From positions 1 to 42,697 of the IMG/VR virus record IMGVR_UViG_3300036820_000034: a DNA stretch of 42,697 nucleotides; one strand, written 5' to 3'. Every line of letters starts with the position of its first letter. The stretch's first letter is position 1. The position numbers were made by a program, and so were the translations under genes. The notes beneath the pieces are model-generated. The model was not told the DNA's origin and did not search any database. It was given only the letters and a program-made list of their open reading frames with translations. Positions 1 to 7,618 of this stretch are shown one piece after another. This DNA is from a virus.

Positions 1-1205
1 AGGCCAAAGAGCGATTCGAGAGAAGTCGTCTTGCCGCACCCGGTCTTGCCTTCAAACACCATCATGTAATCGGCCTGACACCCCGGTTCGAGCACGCGCT
101 TGGCGAACTGGAGGAAAAACACCCGGGAGCAGGCGCTCGTGTAATCGTTCTCGTAAACCCTCCAGGCGCGTTTGAACACGGACTCTAAGCGCCGCACGCC
201 ATCCCAGTGCAGGCTCAAAAACCAGTCGCGGTAGGGATTCTTGCGTTTGCCCATGGCGACGAGCAGCGCGGCATCTTCGAGCACCGGGCGGCTCATGTAC
301 GGCATGCCCCCATAGAGCCCTTGCGCAAGCCGCAGGATGCGCACCATGTCCGCATCGTCCACCTCGCGGTCAACGGTCCCCCAGCGGCCTTTCATCCGGC
401 ATTCCAGATCATCGAACCAGAGAAGCGGCGCGTCCGCGAGCCCCTCGATTTCGAGCGCTTCGAGGAAACGGACGGCATTGTCCGCATTCGCGTAGGGGAG
501 GCTGGTCGGTGCCATCACGAGCCCCCAGCGCTTGTGGCGCATGGCGGCGTTCTCGGCGGCGCGAATTTTGGGGTCGCGCGGCGGCGGCTGCATCGCACCT
601 TTGATGATCGGGACAGCGGTCGAGAGGATGGCCTGCAGATCAGGCGCGGGTGGGAGCGTCGGGAAAGCATCCGTTGGCACCATCCAGACCGCCTCAGCCG
701 CCTCTGAGAGCTGCTCAGCGCCTTTGAGGAAGCGCCCCGCTGCCGCAGGGTCCGTGGACGGCCACAGGTAGCAGGCGCGGGCTCGTAGCGAGCCCCAGAC
801 GGCGTTACCGATGCGCCGGTCGCCCCCGCTCCACGTCGTCGCCACTTCCCCGGGACAGGCGAGCATGAAGGCATCACATTCGCCCTCGCTGCCGAACACC
901 CAGACGCGCCCGCGCGACCGGAGCACTTCGTTTAAACGATACCAAAGAGGCGATGGCGGCGGATCGGACTGCCGGGTCCATTTGCCGGGCTCGGTCCACA
1001 GCCAGAAGCGCGTGGGCGGCCGGCCGGAGGCCGTGGGGGCATCGGCCTTGGGCTCGTATTCCGCGACCCACATCAGCTCGAAGTCCTGGGCGTCCCGATA
1101 GCAGTACGAATGTAGCGGCGGTCCCAGGTGCGGATCGATGCCCGTGAAGATGATCCCGGGCGGCGCGGGGCGATAGACGCCCGAGGCGACGGTGCGCGCT
1201 GGCAT
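1..1205 (-). CDS. TOPRIM/VapE-type primase-helicase, N-terminal part (gene crosses the contig ends)
   Basis: This is the first 401 codons of a gene whose remainder lies at 42061-42697; joined across the ends the frame is continuous and gives about 613 aa. Residues 98-155 look like a TOPRIM domain of the primase type: a glutamate in the SEGECDA motif near 108, then WPSTD where primases usually have WPDxD, so one acidic residue appears to be Ser. From about residue 320 it follows the virulence-associated protein E (VapE) SF3-like helicase pattern, with NPYRDWFLSLHWDG and the Walker A motif EGKTGCGKTT at 385-394. The likely role is priming and unwinding DNA at the phage fork. The ATG at 1205 has GGGGG four bases upstream and follows the VRR-NUC stop by 17 bases. 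A CGTTTAAACG site lies in the coding sequence at 929-938. Confidence 0.85.
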   Translation of the reverse strand, partial: MPARTVASGVYRPAPPGIIFTGIDPHLGPPLHSYCYRDAQDFELMWVAEYEPKADAPTASGRPPTRFWLWTEPGKWTRQSDPPPSPLWYRLNEVLRSRGRVWVFGSEGECDAFMLACPGEVATTWSGGDRRIGNAVWGSLRARACYLWPSTDPAAAGRFLKGAEQLSEAAEAVWMVPTDAFPTLPPAPDLQAILSTAVPIIKGAMQPPPRDPKIRAAENAAMRHKRWGLVMAPTSLPYANADNAVRFLEALEIEGLADAPLLWFDDLECRMKGRWGTVDREVDDADMVRILRLAQGLYGGMPYMSRPVLEDAALLVAMGKRKNPYRDWFLSLHWDGVRRLESVFKRAWRVYENDYTSACSRVFFLQFAKRVLEPGCQADYMMVFEGKTGCGKTTSLESLFG

Positions 1206-1222
1206 GCTACCCCCGAAGCACT

Positions 1223-1603
1223 TTAACCGAGACGCAAGATTCGTTGCGCTTCAAGCGCGGTAGTGGCGACTCCAGCGAGGCCGCCCATGGAGCGCACCGT
1301 ATGCAGGTACGCGTCCTGCGCCTTGGTTATTTTGCCCATTTCTTTTACCTCAATGGCGGCGAACTGCGCGACGCGCGTACCGACCATGTTTGGAGTTATT
1401 TCCCGTTCGACCCACCCGCCGAGGTCCGCCAGTCCCTCGAAGCCAACGTTCACGCGCCGAGGATGATGAAGCACCACGTAGTCATGCCCTTGCGCGGCGA
1501 TTACACCCTGCCAGAAGCGCCCCGACTGAAAACGAAAGAGACGCGCGGCGGGGAAACCCGCGAGCGCGCGCCTGATGTCGTGTTGGACGTCGCGTTCAGT
1601 CAT
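1223..1603 (-). CDS. VRR-NUC domain nuclease
   Basis: A 126-aa single-domain protein matching the VRR-NUC fold (PD-(D/E)XK superfamily) found in many phages and in FAN1. Visible core: an N-terminal helix with RDVQHDIRRAL, LFRFQSG near residues 22-28, the GLADLGGW segment supplying the metal-binding Asp near 60, AIEVKEMGKITKAQ supplying the E-x-K pair at 84-86 and the conserved Gln at about 96, and GGLAGVA near 107-113. The family cuts structured or branched DNA. It sits between the DGQHR gene and the primase-helicase in one minus-strand operon, which suggests a role in replication or recombination intermediates. The ATG at 1603 follows the upstream stop by 12 bases; its ribosome-binding site is weak. 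Confidence 0.85.
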   Translation of the reverse strand: MTERDVQHDIRRALAGFPAARLFRFQSGRFWQGVIAAQGHDYVVLHHPRRVNVGFEGLADLGGWVEREITPNMVGTRVAQFAAIEVKEMGKITKAQDAYLHTVRSMGGLAGVATTALEAQRILRLG

Positions 1604-1615
1604 GTATGATGATGT

Positions 1616-2614
1616 TCACTCGCGCTTTTCCTTCCACAGTCCACTGACCATGGACGGAGCCCACGGCGGCGCGGGGAGTAGCGGATTGCTTTTGCCTTCG
1701 TTACGCATGCGGCGAGCGAAGAGTATCTTCAATCGGTTGTACGCCATGCCACGATCTCGCTCACAGATTCGCCGACCAGCAAGCCAGTCGTTGTAATCCT
1801 CATCCGCAGCGACGGCCATGAGCATACGCTTGAATTGCGCCGCGTCCATCTTCGGCATCTTCTGCGTGATATGTCCTTGACGCAGCACGAGTCGCCGATA
1901 GATCCACATGCAGAGAATTAGATTGAGTCCAGACCACAGCCGCCAGGAGGGCTGCTCACGGCCGAATGCGGCGAGTGCAAAGCTGAAGAAATCCGCGAGC
2001 TGTTCGGCCGATTCCTGGGTGAGCGTTTGCGCGAGCGTCGCCGCGTTTTTCCCCGGGACCGGAGATTCCTGGCTCGATCCTTCCCAAGAGCGCAGGATGG
2101 TGCTCGCCGAGACGATGGCGTTGCTCGGACAGCGGCGAATGTTGTCGTAGCCGATATCCGGGCATTTCTTGCGCAGCCACTGAAGCACCGGGAGTGAGGC
2201 TTCGAGCCCGCGTAGCATATCGTCGGGCCGCATGAGAACGATGTGCGAGTTCAGCGCGACGAATTCCTCGCCAAGCGCAATCATGTCTTCGTGCTCGATG
2301 ATCCGCACGTCGGCGAAGCCTTCGGTAAGCGCTGAGATTTTGAACGCTTCGAGGCGATGCTGGCCGTCCACGACGTACATGCCGGCATCGGCGCCACGCT
2401 CGATGAGACCCAAGGTGATGGTCCCGGGGATCACTCCGCCATCGGCCTTGATGATCTCGGAGATAGCCTGCACCTTCGCGTTTACACGCAGTGGCCGCTG
2501 GAACGGCGGAATCCTCCAAGTCGCGAGAACCGTCTCATTGACCAAGAGCGTATCCATCCGGGTACGCTTGGTAGTCGGAGCCTTACGCAGTGGAATCACG
2601 TTGGCATTTCCCAT
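1616..2614 (-). CDS. DGQHR-motif protein (ParB/DndB-like)
   Basis: A 332-aa protein with the diagnostic DGQHR motif at residues 83-87 (YVVDGQHRLEAF), preceded by an N-terminal segment with FQRPL and VNAKVQAISEII. DGQHR proteins share a ParB/sulfiredoxin-like fold and include DndB, the regulator of DNA phosphorothioation loci; phages carry many uncharacterised members. The C-terminal half is alpha-helical and tryptophan-rich with no motif I recognise. No dndC, dndD or dndE is visible here, so calling it DndB would overstate the case. Its position between an SF2 helicase and a VRR-NUC nuclease suggests a DNA-dependent role in replication, which is inference. The ATG is at 2614, 10 bases after the helicase stop, with an AGAGG-like site overlapping the helicase 3' end. 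Confidence 0.75.
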   Translation of the reverse strand: MGNANVIPLRKAPTTKRTRMDTLLVNETVLATWRIPPFQRPLRVNAKVQAISEIIKADGGVIPGTITLGLIERGADAGMYVVDGQHRLEAFKISALTEGFADVRIIEHEDMIALGEEFVALNSHIVLMRPDDMLRGLEASLPVLQWLRKKCPDIGYDNIRRCPSNAIVSASTILRSWEGSSQESPVPGKNAATLAQTLTQESAEQLADFFSFALAAFGREQPSWRLWSGLNLILCMWIYRRLVLRQGHITQKMPKMDAAQFKRMLMAVAADEDYNDWLAGRRICERDRGMAYNRLKILFARRMRNEGKSNPLLPAPPWAPSMVSGLWKEKRE

Positions 2615-2623
2615 GGTTGCACC

Positions 2624-4012
2624 TCACAAACCTCTTGATTTAAGTACATGTTTTGCCCAGAGTTTCGGGCGTTTCATTCCGCGCTTGCGACCAACCGCGA
2701 CCAGCGCTTGATAACTTCGCGCGCCCCGGCGAGCTTGCGCAAATTTAATGCGTTGCGCGGCGATCTCTTCCTTGGAGACGCGCCGGAGTTCACCTTTCTT
2801 TTCTTCGATCTGCCGCGCTTTGATTGGGAACGGCGCACCGCAATTGGAGCAGGTTTCCGCCCCCGCTCGATTCGCGAGGAAGCACTGGAGGCAGATTCTA
2901 AAGCCTGGTTGACGCTCACTGCCGTAGCCAGTCGTAACAGGGCGAGCCAAAGACCAGTCTCGCTCGTCATTGGGAAAGCCATGTCGCGCGAGATTCCCGG
3001 CGTGATCGAAAAGCGCAGCCACGGATTTGCCCGCCATGGGCCGTAGTAGCCTTCCAGCCTGCTGCATCCAGAGGGCAAGCGAGAGCGTCGGGCGAAGCGA
3101 GATCCCCACCTCGATCGCGGGAAGGTCAAATCCCTCTGAGACCAAGTCAACTGAGACAAGTACCTTTGTGGCACCGGATCGAAAACGGGCAATTGCGCCG
3201 GCCCGCGCCTCACGGGCTTGCGTTCCATCTATCGCTTCCGCCGCGAAGCCCGCTTCGCGAAATAATTCGGCTCGCCGTCGAGCTGAATCGATGCCGATAT
3301 CGAAAACGATTGCGCGTCTACCGTGTCCAAGGCGGTGATAATGTTCGATAGCATTCCCCGTGACGCTTGGGCGATCACTTCGGTCAGCCAATTCTTCCGC
3401 CCTGAACTCTCCAGCTCGAATTCGCAGTCCACGACAATCGATAGTCGGTGGGCTCCAGGCTTCAAGGGGCGTGAGGTATCCGGCATGTTCTAGCTCTCCG
3501 TAGGAGGGTCCGCAAACCATCGCGTCAAAGTGATCCGCCAGGGGCCGTCCGTCCATTCGGCACGGAGTAGCCGTGACCCCGAGGCATCGCGCCCGTGGAT
3601 ATGCAGCCAGAATTGTCGCCCAAGCGTTGCCACGGGCGATATGATGGGCTTCATCGATGATAATGAGATCAGCGTCCGGGAATGCGGATCGTCGAGCAAG
3701 TGTCTGCACGCTTGCAATGTTAGCCGGCCAACGGACGCTATATCTTCCGACGAGTATACCGTGTGGTTCGGGATGAAGCGCGAGGCTGATTTGTTCGATG
3801 AGTTCATGGCGATGGCAGAGAATGAGGACGCGCCGTTGCTTTGCAAGTACCCGCCGTGTCAGCTCGGTGAATATCAGAGTTTTGCCGGAACCCGTTGGCG
3901 CAACGTAGAGCACGCGCCTTGCACCTTGCTCGAATTCGCGGCGTACTCTTGCGATATCCCGCTCTTGATAATCTCTCAGAACGTAGCTTGACACGGGCGA
4001 TGATAAGATCAT
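2624..4012 (-). CDS. SF2 DEAD/DEAH-box helicase with C-terminal zinc ribbon
   Basis: A helicase of about 462 aa resembling UvsW/RadD-type SF2 enzymes. Motifs in order: a Q-like LRDYQERDI near the N-terminus, Walker A APTGSGKT at about 38-45, DEAH in IIIDEAHH at about 121-124, motif III-like GVTATP, and motif VI QQAGRLLRP. The C-terminus has a CLQC...CSNC four-cysteine zinc ribbon followed by a lysine/arginine-rich tail, probably for DNA contact. It would unwind or remodel DNA during phage replication. I chose the ATG at 4012; an upstream in-frame extension to 4051 lacks sequence conservation cues. It is the first gene of the minus-strand replication operon and diverges from the recombination operon starting at 4174. 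Confidence 0.88.
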   Translation of the reverse strand: MILSSPVSSYVLRDYQERDIARVRREFEQGARRVLYVAPTGSGKTLIFTELTRRVLAKQRRVLILCHRHELIEQISLALHPEPHGILVGRYSVRWPANIASVQTLARRSAFPDADLIIIDEAHHIARGNAWATILAAYPRARCLGVTATPCRMDGRPLADHFDAMVCGPSYGELEHAGYLTPLEAWSPPTIDCRGLRIRAGEFRAEELADRSDRPSVTGNAIEHYHRLGHGRRAIVFDIGIDSARRRAELFREAGFAAEAIDGTQAREARAGAIARFRSGATKVLVSVDLVSEGFDLPAIEVGISLRPTLSLALWMQQAGRLLRPMAGKSVAALFDHAGNLARHGFPNDERDWSLARPVTTGYGSERQPGFRICLQCFLANRAGAETCSNCGAPFPIKARQIEEKKGELRRVSKEEIAAQRIKFAQARRGARSYQALVAVGRKRGMKRPKLWAKHVLKSRGL

Positions 4013-4173
4013 AATCGGCGTCCCAAAATCAACTACCCGGAGGCACGCCAAGCACCGAACAATCTAAAAGCACGTTTCCTGAACCTCCGTAAGAATGAAA
4101 GGGGCCGGGCGTTACCGGGTATGGTCTCGCGACCACGAGGGTGATACTCGGCCCCAATCGGTTAAACGAAATC
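4013..4173. promoter_or_regulatory. Divergent control region between replication and recombination operons
   Basis: A 161-bp gap between two operons transcribed away from each other, so both sets of promoters should lie here. I see no clean TTGACA/TATAAT pair. It contains a short inverted repeat, TGGTC-TCGC-GACCA, around 4119-4132, and a GGTTAAACG copy of the dispersed site at 4160-4168, ending five bases before the ATG at 4174. Confidence 0.5.
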
Positions 4174-5112
4174 ATGCAATGCCTGTACCCCGCATCTGAA
4201 GCCGAGTGGCGCAAGCTCCGCCGTCCTCGCATCAATTCTACCGAGAGCGCGGCGCTCTTTGGGTATTCCCCGTATCAGACCGCCTATGAGCTCGGCGTCG
4301 AGAAGCGCCTGGGCGTCGATCGCGATATCGGCAATGAGCGCACGAAATGGGGGAATCGCCTGCAGGGCGTGATCGCCGATGCCTTCGAGGAAGAGCAGGG
4401 CGTACGGGTAGAGCGGGCAGACCATCGGTACTTCATGATGGACATCGCGCGTATCGGGGCAAGCGTGGACTACCTCATCAAGGATACCTTCGGCGACAGC
4501 CGCGAGGTCGCCCGTCGATTCCGCGAGCTGGGCCCCGGCGTTCTCGAAATCAAGAACGTGGACAAGTGGGTTTACACGAGTGAGTGGCTGGAGGGACCAC
4601 CGCTTCACATCGAAATGCAGCTTCAGCATCAGCTCGCCGTGACCGAACTGAAGTGGGGATGCATCTTTGCGCTGATCGGCGGCAACGAACCGTATCTCAT
4701 CATCCGCGACGCAGCTCCCCAGGTTGCGAAAAACATCGTGGAGCGGGTGACGCAGTTCTGGGCTAACTTCGAGGCCGGCATTCTGCCGGACCCGATGATG
4801 CCCACCGATGCCAAGGCTATGTGCGAGTTATTTGGCACCGCAACGGCAGGCAAGGTCTACGATGCGACCGGAGACAGGACGCTGGAGGATCTCGCCGCGA
4901 GTTATCACAGCCTGCGCGAAGTCGCCAAGAAAGCGGACGAGGAGAGTGAGACCATGAAGGCACTCATCCTCCAATGCATCGGCGACAACGAGAAGGTCGC
5001 CAATCTCAAGGGATTCAACCTCTCGGCCGGCGCGGTCGGCGCCGCTCATATCGAGTACGATCGCAAACCCTACCGTGCCTTCCGTTTAACCCAGGCCAAG
5101 AAACGCAAGTGA
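4174..5112 (+). CDS. YqaJ-type viral recombinase/exonuclease (lambda Exo-like)
   Basis: A 312-aa PD-(D/E)XK exonuclease of the YqaJ family, which resects double-stranded ends to single strands for a partner annealase; the RecT gene three positions downstream fits this. Visible signatures: RRPRINSTESAALFGYSPY near the N-terminus, KWGNRLQGVIADAFEEE, ARIGASVDYLI with the catalytic Asp, then LEIKNVDKWVY with the E-x-K pair, followed by a conserved HIEMQLQHQLAV helix. An in-frame GTG at 4141 is possible but its GAGG abuts the start codon, so ATG 4174 is preferred although its own RBS is poor. A CGTTTAACC site lies at 5083-5091 in the coding sequence. Confidence 0.88.
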   Translation: MQCLYPASEAEWRKLRRPRINSTESAALFGYSPYQTAYELGVEKRLGVDRDIGNERTKWGNRLQGVIADAFEEEQGVRVERADHRYFMMDIARIGASVDYLIKDTFGDSREVARRFRELGPGVLEIKNVDKWVYTSEWLEGPPLHIEMQLQHQLAVTELKWGCIFALIGGNEPYLIIRDAAPQVAKNIVERVTQFWANFEAGILPDPMMPTDAKAMCELFGTATAGKVYDATGDRTLEDLAASYHSLREVAKKADEESETMKALILQCIGDNEKVANLKGFNLSAGAVGAAHIEYDRKPYRAFRLTQAKKRK

Positions 5113-5357
5113 ACAAAACCGAATTCCAGGCGCGGCCCGAGGCGTGCTCGCGATGTTATTTCTGCGACACGGTGACGCTGCCTGAGCAGAACGTCACGTT
5201 TTCGATCTGCCGGCTGCAATCGCGCGGCTCGGCTGCAATCGTTCCTACGCCAGGGCCGGGCGGCAAAGCGGTTCCACAGTGGGTCTATACGACCTACTGG
5301 GATCAGGTCGGCCCGAATGACTGGTGTTCACACTTCAAACCTGCGGAGACACATTAA
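5109..5357 (+). CDS. Cysteine-rich small phage protein
   Basis: An 82-aa protein starting at a GTG that overlaps the YqaJ stop (GTGA). It has the motif CSRCYFC near residues 14-20, another Cys in the ICRLQ segment, and WCSHF near the end, an arrangement consistent with a small zinc-binding fold. Proteins of this sort often accompany phage recombination genes, but I do not recognise a named family. The overlap with YqaJ implies translational coupling. Confidence 0.7.
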   Translation: MNKTEFQARPEACSRCYFCDTVTLPEQNVTFSICRLQSRGSAAIVPTPGPGGKAVPQWVYTTYWDQVGPNDWCSHFKPAETH

Positions 5358-5358
5358 A

Positions 5359-5592
5359 ATGGCGAAGCGAGTCTATCTCATCACCCGGAAATCCGGCGCG
5401 GTGACCACAAGCATGCTGGTCCGGGCACATACGCCCGGCGCGGCGATTCAGCATGCGAGCCGGGGGTACTTCACGGTTGAAGTGGCCTCGCAGGACACCC
5501 TGATCGCGATGTTGAAAAAGAATCCAGAGGCAGTGCTGGAAGCCACGGCCGAGCAGGCTGAGCTGCCTATGGCAGGAAATGAAGCGACGTGA
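5359..5592 (+). CDS. Small hypothetical protein in the recombination operon
   Basis: A 77-aa protein, MAKRVYLITRKSG..., with a predicted beta-rich N-terminus (VYLITRKSGAVTTSMLVRAHT) and an alanine/glutamate-rich helical tail. The ATG at 5359 is one base after the previous stop and has GGAG about ten bases upstream. No motif gives a function. It lies between YqaJ and RecT, so it may assist them, but this is only positional. Confidence 0.7.
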   Translation: MAKRVYLITRKSGAVTTSMLVRAHTPGAAIQHASRGYFTVEVASQDTLIAMLKKNPEAVLEATAEQAELPMAGNEAT

Positions 5593-6365
5593 GCAACGAA
5601 GATCGCGATTCGACCGAGACCATCATCGCGACCTTGCAGTCGCCGAAGATGACGCAAGTCATCACGGGATCGCTGCCATCCCACGTACCGTTGCAGAAAT
5701 TCATGGCGGCGGCGATCTCGGCATTTCGCACCACGGACCCGAGGGTGTTCCAGGACTGCGATAAGCAGTCGATCTACAACGCGGTCGCCCGGGCGGCGCG
5801 GGCGGGACTCCTGGTGGATGGTCGCCACGGCGCGCTGGTGCCATTTCGCTCGCGTGGCGCTGGCAAGCGCTGCCAGTTTCTCATCATGCCGCAGGGGATC
5901 ATCGATAGTTTCGCGCGGGTGCGCATCACCTGCTATGCGGCGAGCGTTTATGATAGCGACAAGGTTCGCATCTGGGACGATGAGCAAGGGCAACATGTCG
6001 TCCATGACTTCGATCCGTTCAAGGATCGCGGGACTCGGATCGGAGCGTTCGCTGCCGCCCGGAGCGCCGATGGGCGTACCTGGGTCGAGGCGATGGGCAT
6101 GGCCGACATCGAGCGCGTGAAAAAGGTCAGCAAGCAGCGCGATGATCGCGGCAACCTCTACGGACCCTGGGTCGAGTGGGAGGAGCGCATGGAGCAGAAG
6201 TCCTGCTTGCACCGTCTCGCCAAGCGCGTCCCGAGTGTCGATGTTGCGGAAGACGAGGAGTTCCAAGAGGACACCGCCATCCGTGTCCTAGAGCCCGTGG
6301 ACCGGCAGAAGGCTCTTGAGAAGTTATTGTCGCCATCCGAGTCGTCCGGTGGGGTGTCCTCATGA
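5589..6365 (+). CDS. recT: RecT-family single-strand annealing protein
   Basis: A 258-aa RecT-type annealase. Recognisable features are the N-terminal LPSHVPLQKFMAAAISAF segment, the QSIYNAVARAARAGLLVDG helix, the LIMPQGIIDSFAR core strand-helix, and the later VEWEERMEQKSCLHRLAKRVP segment, all typical of RecT/Bet-like phage annealases. It binds single strands generated by the exonuclease and pairs them with homologous DNA. The GTG start overlaps the preceding stop (GTGA). The C-terminal acidic, serine-rich tail (residues 225-258) is probably disordered and may bind partners such as SSB. Confidence 0.88.
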   Translation: MSNEDRDSTETIIATLQSPKMTQVITGSLPSHVPLQKFMAAAISAFRTTDPRVFQDCDKQSIYNAVARAARAGLLVDGRHGALVPFRSRGAGKRCQFLIMPQGIIDSFARVRITCYAASVYDSDKVRIWDDEQGQHVVHDFDPFKDRGTRIGAFAAARSADGRTWVEAMGMADIERVKKVSKQRDDRGNLYGPWVEWEERMEQKSCLHRLAKRVPSVDVAEDEEFQEDTAIRVLEPVDRQKALEKLLSPSESSGGVSS

Positions 6366-6550
6366 GAGGCAAGCGACTCTCGGTAGCCGAGGCGGCGCGG
6401 TACCTCGGCGTTCACCCCGGAACCCTCGCAAACTGGCGGACTGCCGGACGAGGTCCGCGCTATCAGAAAATTCGCTTTGGCCGAATGCGATTCGTTTTGT
6501 ATAGCGAGCGCGCTCTACGGGAATTCAAAGTCGCGCGTGAACGCGTTTAA
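6362..6550 (+). CDS. Excisionase/MerR-like helix-turn-helix protein
   Basis: A 62-aa protein beginning at an ATGA overlap with recT. The segment RLSVAEAARYLGVHPGTLANWRTAG is a winged helix-turn-helix of the AlpA/excisionase (HTH_17) type, followed by a basic wing GRMRFVLYSERALREF. Such proteins are phage excisionases or small transcription regulators; with no integrase visible, a regulatory role is more likely. Its TAA stop lies inside a CGTTTAACC site and shares TAA/TTA bases with the stop of the convergent gene at 6547. Confidence 0.8.
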   Translation: MRGKRLSVAEAARYLGVHPGTLANWRTAGRGPRYQKIRFGRMRFVLYSERALREFKVARERV

Positions 6551-6552
6551 CC
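6544..6552 (-). repeat. GGTTAAACG site forming two convergent stop codons
   Basis: On the plus strand it reads CGTTTAACC. The plus gene stops with TAA at 6548-6550 and the minus gene stops with TAA at 6547-6549, both inside the site. It marks the junction of the recombination operon and the end of the late operon. Confidence 0.7.
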
Positions 6553-6849
6553 CTTCGAGGCAGGCCGGCTATTCAGATACGCCGACACGCTGAAATTGAC
6601 GCTCGTCAGTTTCTCTTCCCCTACGGTACCATCGTTCTCCCAGCCGAGTGACCCGTAGATCGATAGGACGATATCCTTGCTGGCATCATCCGTCAGAAGA
6701 TCAATGGCGGCGGCAACAGTCGCCTCAACGAGGCTTTCGTCTCGCGCGTGGACCGGCTGGTCCTTCACTACGGCTGCCATTTGATCTCGCGTATCTTGTA
6801 GGGCACCCGCTTTGGTAGGGGCGGTTACGCTGAATGAATAGCTTATCAG
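6547..6849 (-). CDS. Hypothetical protein at the end of the late operon (possible CTG start)
   Basis: The frame is open upstream to a GTG at 6957, but that start would overlap the previous gene by 111 bases. A CTG at 6849 forms a CTGA overlap with the preceding stop, matching the ATGA/GTGA coupling of all neighbours, and has GGAG seven bases upstream. This start gives 100 aa rich in beta and helix (SYSFSVTAPTKAGALQDT; DESLVEATVAAAIDLLTDD; KLTSVNFSVSAYLN). It alternates Ser/Val strands at both ends and has no recognisable motif. Start choice is inference. Confidence 0.6.
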   Translation of the reverse strand: MISYSFSVTAPTKAGALQDTRDQMAAVVKDQPVHARDESLVEATVAAAIDLLTDDASKDIVLSIYGSLGWENDGTVGEEKLTSVNFSVSAYLNSRPASKG

Positions 6850-7100
6850 TGTTTCTCCGGTTCCGGTAGATGCTGAGGCGGTGGAGGCGGAGGTGGCGTG
6901 CCGATGCCAGGCGTGCCGGGCGGTGGAATAATCGGCCCGGGTTTGATGTAGCTCCACTGCGAGAACACAGCGAGAACGCGGCCGTCGTCGTCCACGATGC
7001 GCGCCTCAACGAGCCTACCACCCTGCTCGATGTAGTTGACCGCATCGCCTACGACGGAGTGAAGCTCGCCGTAGTTGTCTTTGACTAAAAAGATTCTCAT
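6846..7100 (-). CDS. Small protein with polyproline tail
   Basis: An 84-aa protein overlapping its upstream neighbour by ATGA. Residues 1-55 form a compact alpha/beta segment (MRIFLVKDNYGELHSVVGDAV...). The last 30 residues are almost entirely proline with glycine (GTPPPPPPPQHLPEPEKH), likely an extended linker. It lies downstream of the amidase-like gene in the lysis-end cassette. No family is recognised. Confidence 0.65.
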   Translation of the reverse strand: MRIFLVKDNYGELHSVVGDAVNYIEQGGRLVEARIVDDDGRVLAVFSQWSYIKPGPIIPPPGTPGIGTPPPPPPPQHLPEPEKH

Positions 7101-7618
7101 GGGAATATCCCCGCCAGTTGTGGCGTCACGATTTTAGCGCCGAGTGCCCAGGCGATGAGTGCCGAGCCGCCCGGGGTGATGCGATTCGGCGTCAATGCAG
7201 TGAAAATGGCGCCACTGAGAAGCGTACTTCGCATCCAGGACCACACGGCCAGCTCATCACAGAACCACGCCGATTCGTCCGTCCAATTGCGGTCACGGAT
7301 CTCGCCCGTGAGGTAATTGAGGATGCCGATCTCATCGTAGGGCTTCTTCAACTGCGACCGCAATGCCGTGTAGACCTTCGACTCCTGATCGAGGGTGGTC
7401 GGAATGAGCACCCAGTCAACCGATTCGGGCTCTAAGTAAGACACCGGGCGAAGTTGTACGCCGGGGGCGATTCCGTTCACGGTATCGCTACGCGCATCGA
7501 GCACATCTTTGCCGCCTGGCATCAGCGTCGTGGTATGAGTGTAGTAGCTGCCGCCAAACCAGCCGATGGTTTTGGAGGCGCAATTACTTCCCCGACAGAA
7601 TCCGACGATGAGGCTCAC
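7097..7618 (-). CDS. Permuted papain-like (YiiX/NlpC-P60 type) peptidase or amidase
   Basis: A 173-aa protein with a His-before-Cys order typical of circularly permuted NlpC/P60 papain-like enzymes. GSYYTHTTTLM supplies His28, the middle contains GVQLRPVSYLEPESVDWV, and WFCDELAVWSW supplies Cys120 at the start of a helix, as in the YiiX/YaeF group. Such enzymes hydrolyse amide or thioester bonds and some cut peptidoglycan or lipid-linked substrates. Placement three genes downstream of the lysozyme suggests cell-wall or envelope action at lysis, but this is inference. The start is an ATG at 7618 overlapping the previous stop. Confidence 0.65.
   Translation of the reverse strand: MSLIVGFCRGSNCASKTIGWFGGSYYTHTTTLMPGGKDVLDARSDTVNGIAPGVQLRPVSYLEPESVDWVLIPTTLDQESKVYTALRSQLKKPYDEIGILNYLTGEIRDRNWTDESAWFCDELAVWSWMRSTLLSGAIFTALTPNRITPGGSALIAWALGAKIVTPQLAGIFP

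Noticed and set aside
1244-1609. 121-codon plus-strand frame opposite the VRR-NUC gene
   Set aside because: The minus-strand frame has clear VRR-NUC motifs and operon context; the plus frame has none.
1616-2614. Calling the DGQHR gene dndB and the locus a phosphorothioation system
   Set aside because: No dndA, C, D or E homologue is visible; only the DGQHR motif is shared.
4094-4201. Short plus-strand frame starting MKGAGRYRVW upstream of the YqaJ gene
   Set aside because: It lacks an RBS and overlaps the better-supported YqaJ start and the control region.
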